Assembly: GCF_039535785.1 (NCBI RefSeq)
Contig: NZ_BAAAXV010000002.1
Coordinates: forward strand, 310,001 to 374,000
Reading direction: 5' to 3'
Length of the DNA: 64,000 bases
Source: Nonomuraea helvata
GTDB lineage: Bacteria; Actinomycetota; Actinomycetes; Streptosporangiales; Streptosporangiaceae
Made by a program: the position numbers and the translations under genes. Positions 8,480 to 15,617 of the stretch are shown here, in pieces; position 1 is the first letter of the stretch, and each line of letters starts with the position of its first letter. The notes below the pieces were generated by a model, which ran no database searches, was not told where the DNA came from, and was given only the letters and a program-made list of their open reading frames with translations.

Positions 8480-8767
8480 ATGGCAGCACGCGAAGAGCGC
8501 GAGAGATTCGACCACCTCGCCCGCCTGGGCTGGGACCTGCACGTCTTGGGCCACTGCGTCTCGCTGCTCGTGCCCGTGGCCGACCTGCCGGTCCTGGAGA
8601 TGCTCACCATGGACGGCGCCGAAGTCCACATCACCGCCATTCGCCGTTACTGCGGTTGGGTGTTCACCTTGCGCCCCTGGTGGGCGCGGCTGTGGTGGCG
8701 CGACACATGGGTGGTTGCCCACGCCGACAATGCCGCCGCCATCATCGTCGCGGAGGTGAACGCATGA
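8480..8767 (+). CDS. Uncharacterised small protein of the WhiJ-like cassette
   Basis: A 95-residue protein, MAAREERERFDHLARLGWDL at its start, with a Trp-rich middle (WVFTLRPWWARLWWRDTWVV) and an Ala-rich end. Start ATG at 8480 follows GGCAGGAGC. I recognise no domain. The Trp cluster could contact a membrane, but there is no clear transmembrane helix. It is the first gene of the operon facing the XRE/DUF397 pair, and its stop overlaps the next start as ATGA. Coding is supported by the ribosome site, the overlap chain and conserved-looking composition rather than by homology. Confidence 0.72.
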   Translation: MAAREERERFDHLARLGWDLHVLGHCVSLLVPVADLPVLEMLTMDGAEVHITAIRRYCGWVFTLRPWWARLWWRDTWVVAHADNAAAIIVAEVNA

Positions 8768-8913
8768 GAAGGCACCTTCACCATGACGACACAGAAACGG
8801 CAGTCCCGAAAGCGCCGCATATGGCTGGTCTCACGAAAATCCCGGCGACGAGAATAGCCGTCTGCGAGGGCTGCGGCTGGGCGCGAGATGCATACGAGGG
8901 GCGGTCGGCATGA
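8764..8913 (+). CDS. 49-residue CxxC small protein
   Basis: A very short gene embedded between two others by 4-nt overlaps on both sides (ATGA at 8764-8767 and at 8910-8913). The product begins MRRHLHHDDTETAVPKAPHM and ends CEGCGWARDAYEGRSA. The His-rich start plus one CxxC pair suggests metal binding, possibly half of a zinc ribbon, but only two cysteines are present. No internal ribosome site is obvious, so it probably depends on translational coupling. Function unknown. Confidence 0.6.
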   Translation: MRRHLHHDDTETAVPKAPHMAGLTKIPATRIAVCEGCGWARDAYEGRSA

Positions 8914-9194
8914 GCGTCGAGGATTTTCACAGCGCACATCCCGAGCCACTCGAGGACGGTCACACCAGGATCAGGTGGTCTTCGTCCGTAGCCAGAGCCG
9001 CCTCCATCAGGGTCAGAAGCCACACCTGCGCCTGCACCCCTACGTCATACGAGCTGTGCGAGGCGGCGGGCCTGGCCTTCATCCGCCGCACCGTGCGCTC
9101 GTCGGCGGGCACCCATGTCAGCGAGAGCCCCTGGCTGAGAAGAGCAGAGGCGGACAAGCTCTGGACAGCACTGCTGGAGGGACGGGCACGGTGA
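8910..9194 (+). CDS. Uncharacterised 94-residue protein of the cassette
   Basis: The protein starts MSVEDFHSAHPEPLEDGHTR and contains SSSVARAASIRVRSHTCACT, SYELCEAAGLAFIRR and a basic end. No recognised domain, signal peptide or membrane segment. Both ends overlap neighbours by 4 nt (ATGA with the 49-residue gene, GTGA with the ATPase). Its place in an unbroken overlap chain is the main argument that it is translated. Confidence 0.65.
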   Translation: MSVEDFHSAHPEPLEDGHTRIRWSSSVARAASIRVRSHTCACTPTSYELCEAAGLAFIRRTVRSSAGTHVSESPWLRRAEADKLWTALLEGRAR

Positions 9195-9604
9195 ACAGGC
9201 ATGCCTCACCCCTCGTACAAGATGGCGGAGAGGCCTGCTGGGACCTGCCCGCCGCCCCCGAGACGGCGAGCGTCGCGCGCCGGCTCGTACGCGAAGCCCT
9301 CGCAACGTGGAACCTGTCCGGCCTGGCCGACGACATGGCCGTGGTGGTTTCCGAGGTCGTGACCAACGCGGTCGTGCACGCGAAGTCCGCGATGACCCTC
9401 TCCCTGCACCGGCAGGGCCGAAGCGTCCGGGGCGAGGTGGCCGACCACAGCCCCGTCTGGCCGACCCCGCTGCCGGCGGGACCGAACGAGGAGCACGGAC
9501 GCGGACTGGCGATCGTCACGGCCTACTCCGAGCGATGGGGCGTCGATCCGGCACCGGACGGCAAGATCGTCTGGTTTGTCTGCGAGGAACGCCCGGCTTC
9601 ATGA
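9191..9604 (+). CDS. Anti-sigma-like HATPase_c_2 ATP-binding protein
   Basis: A 137-residue GHKL-type ATP-binding protein of the RsbW/SpoIIAB-like class. The N box is MAVVVSEVVTNAVVHA, the first G box is VADHSPVWP, and the second is EEHGRGLAIV near the C terminus. Start GTG at 9191 overlaps the previous stop (GTGA). In actinomycetes such stand-alone domains pair with XRE-DUF5753 and DUF397 proteins in AbaA/WhiJ-like clusters, which is the arrangement here. It may act as a kinase or anti-sigma factor on a partner, but no sigma factor or anti-anti-sigma factor is encoded nearby. Confidence 0.88.
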   Translation: MNRHASPLVQDGGEACWDLPAAPETASVARRLVREALATWNLSGLADDMAVVVSEVVTNAVVHAKSAMTLSLHRQGRSVRGEVADHSPVWPTPLPAGPNEEHGRGLAIVTAYSERWGVDPAPDGKIVWFVCEERPAS

Positions 9605-9664
9605 ACGCGTCGCCGACGTCCGAGAGAGCTTTCCCAGATACAGAAAGCGAGGAGATGGCAGACT

Positions 9665-10867
9665 GTGACCATACGAACGCTCCCAGCAAAGCATTTCAAT
9701 ACCACCGGACCCTGCGACCCGAGGCGCCACTACCTGCTGCCGCCCACGCCGCAGCTCCCGCAGGTGCGCAAACTCATCGAAAGAGATCGCTACTTCGTGC
9801 TGCACGCACCCCGGCAGACCGGCAAGACGACCATCCTGGACGCCCTGGCCTCCGAACTGATCGCCGAGGGCGACACCGCCGCCCTGTCATTCTCCTGCGA
9901 GCGCGCCAAGATCTTCAGCGACGACATCGCCGCCACGGAAGCGATTCTGCTGGACTCCCTCCGCGAGGCCGCCGACCTGTCGGGCTGGCTCGACGAACTG
10001 CTGCCACCGGACTCCGGGCCTGAGGGGCAGGCAGGCACCCGGTTCGGGAAGGCGCTGAGCGAGTGGTGCCGCCGCTGCCCGCGCCGGGTCGTGCTGTTCC
10101 TCGACGACTTCGACGCCCTGCAGGGCACCAGCCTGATCAGCATCCTCAGCCAGCTCCGCCACGGCTACAACGCACGGCACAAGGGGTTTCCGTTCCCCGC
10201 CTCGGTGGTGCTGTGCGGGTTGCGTGACCTGCGCGACTACAAAGTCGCCTCCGGCGGCGACCCGGCACGGCTCAGCCCCGCCAGCTCATTCAACATCCTC
10301 GCTGACTCACTGCGTCTGGGCGACTTCACCACCGACCAGATCGCCGAGCTGTACGACCAGCACACGCAGGAGACCGGCCAGGAGTTCACCAAGGACGCCG
10401 TGCACCGGGCCTTCGAGCTGACCAAGGGACAACCCTGGCTGGTCAACGCCCTCGCCCACGAGATCACTTCGGAGATGGGGGTAAGCGGCGCCATCACCAC
10501 CGCACAGGTCGACGAGGCCAAGGAACGACTGATCCGGAAGCGCCCCATTCACCTGGACGCCCTCATGACACGACTGTACGAGCCCCGGGTGGAACGCGTC
10601 ATCCGGGCGGTTATGGAGGGAATACTGCCGGGCACGGACGCTTACCTCCACGATGAGGTCTCCTACGTTCGCAATCTGGATCTCATCCGGGGAAGCGGAG
10701 CACCGGAGATCGCCAACCCGATCTACCGAGAGTTCCTGCTGCACCACTCGCCCCTGTGCGCCGACCTGCTGCGCCGGGAACAGCAGGGACCTTTCACCGA
10801 CGAGGCGCTGACCGAGGCCCGCATGAGAATCTTCGGATCCCCAGCTCAAAATGGTGGCAGAATGTGA
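9665..10867 (+). CDS. AAA-family ATPase, short copy (catalytic Walker-B glutamate replaced)
   Basis: A 400-residue ATPase. The P-loop is APRQTGKTT (residues 48-56, Ala instead of Gly first). The Walker B strand VVLFLDD ends in Asp-Asp (147-148), where the neighbouring paralogue has Asp-Glu. A winged-helix-like part follows (DFTTDQIAELYDQHTQETGQ, GQPWLVNALAHEI), then LIRGSGAPEIANPIYREFLL. It stops there, lacking the nuclease-like tail of the copy at 10864. GTG at 9665 is chosen because the leader and first codons (GTGACCAT) match the second copy. The gene ends in a GTGA overlap with its paralogue. Loss of the catalytic Glu could make it a binding-only partner; that is inference. Confidence 0.85.
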   Translation: MTIRTLPAKHFNTTGPCDPRRHYLLPPTPQLPQVRKLIERDRYFVLHAPRQTGKTTILDALASELIAEGDTAALSFSCERAKIFSDDIAATEAILLDSLREAADLSGWLDELLPPDSGPEGQAGTRFGKALSEWCRRCPRRVVLFLDDFDALQGTSLISILSQLRHGYNARHKGFPFPASVVLCGLRDLRDYKVASGGDPARLSPASSFNILADSLRLGDFTTDQIAELYDQHTQETGQEFTKDAVHRAFELTKGQPWLVNALAHEITSEMGVSGAITTAQVDEAKERLIRKRPIHLDALMTRLYEPRVERVIRAVMEGILPGTDAYLHDEVSYVRNLDLIRGSGAPEIANPIYREFLLHHSPLCADLLRREQQGPFTDEALTEARMRIFGSPAQNGGRM

Positions 10868-12468
10868 CCATGGCAGCACCCCCAGTAAAGTTCTTCAACA
10901 CCACCGGTCCCTGCGACCCGCAGCGCCACTACATGCTGCCCCCCACACCACGGCTTCCCGAAGCGCGGGCACTGATCGAGATGGACCGCTACTTCGTGCT
11001 GCACGCGCCCCGGCAAACCGGGAAAACCACCATCCTGGACGCCCTGGCCTCCGAACTGACCGCCGAGGGCGACACCGCCGCCCTGATGTTCTCCTGCGAG
11101 CGCGCCAAGGCGGCCGGCGACCACTACGGCGCCGCCGAGTCGCTTCTGCTGGATTCCCTCCGCGAGGCCGCCGATTTGTCGGGCTGGTCGAAGAAGCTGC
11201 TGCCGCCGGGTTCCTGGCCGCAGGTGACGCCGGGCAGCCGGTTCGGTGCGGCACTGCGGGAGTGGTGCCAGCGCTGCCCGCGCCGGGTCGTGCTGTTCCT
11301 TGACGAGATCGACGCCCTGCAGGGCGACAGCCTGGTCAGCATCCTGAGCCAGCTGCGCGACGGCCACAACAAGCGATCGAAAGGCTATCCGTTCCCCGCG
11401 TCCGTGGTGCTGTGCGGGATGCGCGACCTGCGCGACTACAAGGCCGCCTCCGGCGGCGAACCCGACCGGTACAACGCGGCCAGCCCGTTCAACATCATCC
11501 GCAAATCGCTACGCCTGGGCGACTTCACCACCGATCAGATCGCCGAACTCTACGACCAGCACACGCAGGCGACCGGCCAGGAGTTCACCAAGGACGCCCT
11601 CGACCGTGTCTTCGAGCTGACCCAGGGACAACCCTGGCTGGTCAACGCCCTCGCCGATGAGATCATCACCGAGATGGGAGTGACCGGGACAATCAGTGAC
11701 GGACAGGTGGAGGACGCAAAAGAGCGGCTGATCCGGGCCCGCGCCACCCACCTGGACTCCCTGGCGGCCCGGCTGCACGACCCCCGCGTCAAAAGAGTGA
11801 TCGAACCCATCGTGGCCGGCACGTCCCCGGGCACGGACGTCGCCTTCGACCACGCCGCCTCCTACGTCCACGACCTCGGCCTCATCCGGGGCACCAGAGA
11901 CCTGGAAATCGCCAACCCCATCTACCGGGAGGTCCTGCTCCGGGTCCTGGGCGACCGCACCGAACGATTCATACGCGCCGACCCGCACAGCTTCGTGCTC
12001 CCCGACGGCCGTTTCGACCTGCCCCACCTGCTGCAAGAGTTCGTGATCTTCTGGCGCGAGCACGGCGAAGTCCTCATCCAGCAGGAGGGCTACCACGAAG
12101 CCGCCTGCCAGATCATCCTCATGGCCTTCCTGCACCGCCTCGTCAACGGCGGCGGCCACCTCGACCGCGAATACGCCGCCGGCACCAAACGCCTCGACGT
12201 GCTCGCTCGCTGGCCCTACCACGGTCCCGACGGCCAACGACTCATCCAACGCGAAGCCATGGAACTCAAGGTCTGGCGACCCGGCACCGACGACCCCCAA
12301 CCCGAAGGCCTCGCTCAGCTCGACCAATACCTCGACCGCCTCACCCTGCCCACCGGCGTCCTGGTCATCTTCGACCGCCGCCCCCAAGCCCCACCCTGGA
12401 AGGAACGAGGCGGCTTCGACCAGGCGACCACGCCGTCCGGCCGCCAGGTCACCGTTCTCCGCGTGTGA
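10864..12468 (+). CDS. AAA-family ATPase with C-terminal PD-(D/E)XK nuclease-like domain
   Basis: A 534-residue tandem paralogue of the preceding gene, closely similar over residues 10-380. P-loop APRQTGKTT and an intact Walker B, VVLFLDE (D147-E148). After residue about 390 it has an extra 140-residue domain with LLQEFVIFWREHGEVLIQQE, EAACQIILMAFLHRL, KRLDVLARWP and AMELKVWRPG. D445 and E467-x-K469 fit the D...ExK metal site of PD-(D/E)XK nucleases, as in AAA-ATPase-like/DUF1703 proteins. Start GTG at 10864 overlaps the upstream stop; an ATG at 10870 is the alternative. Possible role in defence or mobile-element control is inferred from architecture only. Confidence 0.87.
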   Translation: MTMAAPPVKFFNTTGPCDPQRHYMLPPTPRLPEARALIEMDRYFVLHAPRQTGKTTILDALASELTAEGDTAALMFSCERAKAAGDHYGAAESLLLDSLREAADLSGWSKKLLPPGSWPQVTPGSRFGAALREWCQRCPRRVVLFLDEIDALQGDSLVSILSQLRDGHNKRSKGYPFPASVVLCGMRDLRDYKAASGGEPDRYNAASPFNIIRKSLRLGDFTTDQIAELYDQHTQATGQEFTKDALDRVFELTQGQPWLVNALADEIITEMGVTGTISDGQVEDAKERLIRARATHLDSLAARLHDPRVKRVIEPIVAGTSPGTDVAFDHAASYVHDLGLIRGTRDLEIANPIYREVLLRVLGDRTERFIRADPHSFVLPDGRFDLPHLLQEFVIFWREHGEVLIQQEGYHEAACQIILMAFLHRLVNGGGHLDREYAAGTKRLDVLARWPYHGPDGQRLIQREAMELKVWRPGTDDPQPEGLAQLDQYLDRLTLPTGVLVIFDRRPQAPPWKERGGFDQATTPSGRQVTVLRV

Positions 12469-12541
12469 CGGGTGTCCGAGTTTCGATCGGAACCGACTCT
12501 TCCGCTTGGACGATATGCTGAGTCCCGGCCTAAGAATCGGA

Positions 12542-12895
12542 TCACTCCGTCGCAAGCGTCTGCAGCAGGCGATCGAAGGCGGTGATATCGGCGCATACGA
12601 CTGAACGAGCGAAATGAATCTTCTTTTTGCCTCCGTTCAGTCTCTTCGGAAAACGACGCATGTTGTCATGGGGGAACAAGTCAGGGTTGATGCTCAGCCC
12701 TTGAATGACCTCGATCGCCTCGAGCGTCTCGACGGGGGTTTCCGGATGGATCTTCACTCTGATCGCCTGGCGGAGGTTGCGCTCGCGGTCGAGATAAACC
12801 GTCACGCAGCTTGTCGGATGGCGTAATTCGCAGATCTTCACCAGTGGGTGGGTCAGTTCATATTCCCGGTCGGCCGCGACGTTGACGTTTGGCAC
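12542..12895 (-). CDS. Hypothetical protein
   Basis: A 117-residue open frame beginning with GTG, product MPNVNVAADREYELTHPLVK and onward through IHPETPVETLEAIEVIQGLS and a basic patch, LNGGKKKIHFARS. The amino-acid composition looks protein-like and the DNA is less GC-rich than the neighbours, consistent with acquired DNA. No ribosome site is visible and the start abuts transposase/integrase debris, so the 5' end may be lost. I do not recognise the family. Confidence 0.4.
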   Translation of the reverse strand: MPNVNVAADREYELTHPLVKICELRHPTSCVTVYLDRERNLRQAIRVKIHPETPVETLEAIEVIQGLSINPDLFPHDNMRRFPKRLNGGKKKIHFARSVVCADITAFDRLLQTLATE

Positions 12896-12954
12896 TCGAG
12901 CGTGCGCTCGGCATCATCGTCGTTCATGGCGTTGCGTTGGCGCGGCCACTGCCT

Positions 12955-13182
12955 GCACCCGGTCGCCTGCGGCTGTTCGTAACGCCGGGCACGTTGTTGC
13001 GCCGGCATGCCGATTTGGTGCGGCGTTGCTGGACGTTCAAGCGCCGCAGGCAGGGCCGACCTGCCACACGTCCCCGGCACGTGGAGCAATTCCTGACCAT
13101 GGTCGACAAGGCCAACACCAAGCAGGCGTACACGATCGCGCTGCGCGCTCTCGCCCGCGAGCTCGACACGTGGGCCCCCTGA
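12955..13182 (+). mobile_element. Fused scars of an IS transposase and a tyrosine recombinase
   Basis: One frame reads VTPGTLLRRHADLVRRCWTF then KRRRQGRPATRP (about 12976-13072). This matches the linker preceding the DDE integrase core of IS481/IS3-like transposases. It runs straight into HVEQFLTMVDKANTKQAYTI and ALRALARELD (about 13078-13176), which resembles the N-terminal SAM-like domain of phage/XerC-type integrases. Neither catalytic domain is present, so this is a junction of two element remnants. No terminal inverted repeats or target duplication were found. From 12896 to 13330 I see no intact gene. Confidence 0.5.
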
Positions 13183-13330
13183 CGGGCCTGGAGGGCGAGA
13201 CCGGTGCCCGGCAGCCACACCGACGTCGTCGCGCGGGCGCGTCCTCGTCCATTCCCAGCGCATCCCAAGTTGATTACAAGGGCACCGCGGCATCCTCGAT
13301 CATTACCGACGTCAAAGGAAGGGCTTGAAC

Positions 13331-14416
13331 ATGAGCTCCCATGCATTCGACCTGCTGTGCCGTGCCGTGGAGGAGACGGACGCGGGCCGCGCCGACACGG
13401 CGGGGCGCTGGCTGGAAAAGCTCCGCAGTGTGATCAACCCCGAGAAAGCAGGCGGCGACGACTTCCTCTATCTGCTCTATCACGACGCTCTGGCCGCCCG
13501 GCATGGAACGTGCCAAGACGAGCGGGACAATCTCTATCTCCGCAGTTTCGAGCGTCCGCAGATCCAGCTGTTCGACCTGGTGGCCGCGCACCTGCCGATC
13601 GTGAATCTGGCAGGTCGCATTGGCGGCGCGCTCCTCGCCGGACACCTCGCCGGTCAGGACGAGGCCACGATGCTGTCGGTGGGGATCGGTTCAGGCGGCC
13701 AGGAGGCGGCGGTGCTGCGGACGCTCACGGACCGCGGTCAGGCACCCGGACGGCTGAGGGTCATCGGGGTGGACCCTGCGGCGGCCAGCCTCCGCCAGGC
13801 CGAACAGGCCATCCGCGACACCGGTGTCACGCTGGACTTCCACGGGGTGCCCCGACTCGCCGAACACATGACCGACGAGGACTGGGACCTGGTGCGCCGT
13901 GCGCCACGTCCGCTGGTCATGAACGCCGCGTTCGCGCTGCACCACCTCCGGGACAGTCCGTCCGGCGTGGACGAGCGGAACTCGTTCTTCGAGAGATTAC
14001 GCGCGGCCGAGCCGGATGTCGTGGTGCTGTGCGAGCCGGACTCCGACCATCATCGGGTGGCGCTCCCTGAGCGGTTCCACAACTCGTGGGAGCACTTCCA
14101 CGCCGTCTTCCGGCTGATAGACGCGCTGGAGGTGGCGGCCGCCGACCGCAACGCGATGAAGCTGTTCTTCCGCCGCGAGGTGGCCGACATCGTCGGCACA
14201 GCCGACGACAAGGAGCGCTACGAACGTCACGAGCCGACCGCCACCTGGCTCGCCCGGCTGCGTGAGGCCGGGTTCCACCCGATGCCGGTGCCCCCGTCTG
14301 CGGTGCCGGAAGCCGCTACTCCCGCCGCCGTCCGTCAGGATCCGGACAGCGTGCGCATCGGATTCGAGGGCGAGTCACTCGTCGCCGTCCTGTACGCGGT
14401 GCCTGCGCGGACGTAG
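13331..14416 (+). CDS. Bacterial GRAS-family protein (SAM-methyltransferase-like fold)
   Basis: A 361-residue protein with the GRAS-family order of motifs. The N-terminal helical part ends in LYLRSFERPQIQLFDLVAAH. The Rossmann glycine loop is VGIGSGGQEAAVL, with an acidic strand end in VIGVDPAAASL. Then come VLCEPDSDHH, RFHNSWEHFHAVFRLIDAL, FFRREVADIVGT, and YERHEPTATWLARLREAGF, matching plant GRAS PFYRE and SAW regions. Bacterial members are thought to bind or methylate small molecules. ATG at 13331 has AGGAAGG 8 nt upstream; TTG at 13325 is too close to it. It stands alone next to recombination debris, which fits transfer. Substrate unknown. Confidence 0.8.
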   Translation: MSSHAFDLLCRAVEETDAGRADTAGRWLEKLRSVINPEKAGGDDFLYLLYHDALAARHGTCQDERDNLYLRSFERPQIQLFDLVAAHLPIVNLAGRIGGALLAGHLAGQDEATMLSVGIGSGGQEAAVLRTLTDRGQAPGRLRVIGVDPAAASLRQAEQAIRDTGVTLDFHGVPRLAEHMTDEDWDLVRRAPRPLVMNAAFALHHLRDSPSGVDERNSFFERLRAAEPDVVVLCEPDSDHHRVALPERFHNSWEHFHAVFRLIDALEVAAADRNAMKLFFRREVADIVGTADDKERYERHEPTATWLARLREAGFHPMPVPPSAVPEAATPAAVRQDPDSVRIGFEGESLVAVLYAVPART

Positions 14417-14507
14417 CCGGCGGCCGCGCGGCATCCGCGAAGTCCAGCACCGCACGGCCAGCTCCAGGTACGCGGCGACCTGGAGCAGCGGGGACACACA
14501 GACGCGT

Positions 14508-14945
14508 TCAGGTGACGGGCAGCGCGGTGGCCAGCAGCACCACACCGAGCGAACCCACCAGCGAGGCCACCGCCATGGCCCGCGCCAGCCTGGGACGGCC
14601 CGCTCCCGAGGCCCAGCCGTGCGCTCCCGCCGCGGCCATGACGGCGCAGAACAGCAGCAGTTTGGCGGCCAGGATCCGCCCGTAGCCGGGCTCGGCCAGC
14701 GAGGCCCAGGTGACGCCTTTGTGCCAGGCGATGGCCACGCCGGTGGCGACCTGCACGGGCAGGAACGCCGCGACGGTGAGCAGGCCGAAGCGGCGGCCGA
14801 CGGCGGTCAGGACCTGCCCGCGCCGCCGCTCGTCCAGCAGGCGACGGGCGAGAGGCAGCATCACCAGCGACACCGTGAGCTGCCCGCCGACCCACAGCGC
14901 GGCCCCGAGCACGTGCAGGAACCGCACCACCGACCACCACGTCAT
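14508..14945 (-). CDS. CopD-like four-helix integral membrane protein
   Basis: A 145-residue inner-membrane protein with about four hydrophobic helices: WWSVVRFLHVLGAALWVGGQ, then LLTVAAFLPVQVATGVAIAW, ILAAKLLLFCAVMAAAGA and VASLVGSLGVVLLATALPV. The H-V-L-G-A-A-x-W-x-G-G start is typical of CopD/DUF4149-like proteins, which may bind heme or copper. ATG at 14945 has GGAGGAG 6 nt upstream. It is divergent from the pyridoxamine-oxidase-like gene, sharing a region with two DosR-box-like sites, so it may belong to the dormancy regulon. Molecular role not established. Confidence 0.75.
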   Translation of the reverse strand: MTWWSVVRFLHVLGAALWVGGQLTVSLVMLPLARRLLDERRRGQVLTAVGRRFGLLTVAAFLPVQVATGVAIAWHKGVTWASLAEPGYGRILAAKLLLFCAVMAAAGAHGWASGAGRPRLARAMAVASLVGSLGVVLLATALPVT

Positions 14946-15028
14946 GACGCTCCTCCCCCGGTCAGGGCCATCTCCAGCATGTGACCGCCCTCCTCGCAGA
15001 TCCTGTCGGATTCTCTCGCCGTAGGCAC

Positions 15029-15066
15029 GGGGACCTTGGTGTGGAAATAAAGGACTTTGGTCCCTG
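15029..15066 (+). promoter_or_regulatory. Two DosR/DevR-box-like sites
   Basis: GGGGACCTTGGTGTG at 15029-15043 and AAAGGACTTTGGTCCCTG at 15049-15066 lie in phase (20 bp apart), 35-70 nt upstream of the pyridoxamine-oxidase-like gene. The second is a near-perfect palindrome of the GGGACT-x-x-x-GTCCC form bound by mycobacterial DosR. Paired boxes one or two helical turns apart are usual for that regulator. Confidence 0.7.
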
Positions 15067-15102
15067 TTTCCGGCGCGGCGCGAGCGGCAGGCTGTCAGGG
15101 TG

Positions 15103-15552
15103 ATGTACCAGTACGACGAGTGGCCGGACGAGATGAGTGCACGGCATCTCCAGGAGCTTCCCGAGGTCGAGGCGCTGCGCCTGCTGGCCGGCGTGCCGTT
15201 CGGCAGGATCGTCTTCACCCGTCACGCGCTTCCCGCGGTTCGGCCGGTGAACCACCTCGTCGTCGACGGGCAGATCGTCATCCGCTCCACTCCCGGCACG
15301 ATCCTCAGCACCCACGTGCAGCCGGCGGAGGCCGTGGTGGCTTTCGAAGCCGACGAGCTGGACGGTCACCAGCGCCTGGGCTGGAGTGTGATCGTCACCG
15401 GAATGGCGCGGCCCGTGACCGACTCGCGGGAGGCTGCCTGGTACAAGGCCATGCTACGGCCGTGGGTGGAAGGCGAGATGGACCAGGTGATCCGCATCCA
15501 GCCTGAGATCGTCACCGGATTCATGCTGGTTCCCGTCGCGGCCCCGGCCTAG
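15103..15552 (+). CDS. Pyridoxamine 5'-phosphate oxidase-like flavoprotein
   Basis: A 149-residue split-barrel protein of the PPOX-like family: LPEVEALRLLAGVPFGRIVF, PAVRPVNHLVVDGQIVIRST, AVVAFEADELD, GWSVIVTGMARPV and the C-terminal IRIQPEIVTGFML. The length fits single-domain F420/FMN-binding members of actinomycetes, many of which sit in DosR regulons. ATG at 15103 is chosen, with GTG at 15100 equally possible; the ribosome site is weak. Located directly upstream of devR and preceded by DosR boxes, so hypoxia induction is likely. Cofactor and substrate are not determinable here. Confidence 0.85.
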   Translation: MYQYDEWPDEMSARHLQELPEVEALRLLAGVPFGRIVFTRHALPAVRPVNHLVVDGQIVIRSTPGTILSTHVQPAEAVVAFEADELDGHQRLGWSVIVTGMARPVTDSREAAWYKAMLRPWVEGEMDQVIRIQPEIVTGFMLVPVAAPA

Positions 15553-15564
15553 AACGACTGGATC

Positions 15565-15584
15565 TTAGGGACTTTGGACCCTGG
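15565..15584 (+). promoter_or_regulatory. devR: DosR/DevR-box-like site before devR
   Basis: TTAGGGACTTTGGACCCTGG, an imperfect inverted repeat of the dormancy-box type, is centred about 43 nt before the devR start. Its place between the flavoprotein gene and devR suggests that DevR controls its own gene. Confidence 0.65.
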
Positions 15585-15617
15585 GGGCGCGCGGCGCGAG
15601 GAGTTAGCGTCAAGGGC

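Noticed and set aside
12614..12826. Plus-strand frame of 70 codons
   Set aside because: It is antisense to the more protein-like frame at 12542-12895 and has no ribosome site or family resemblance.
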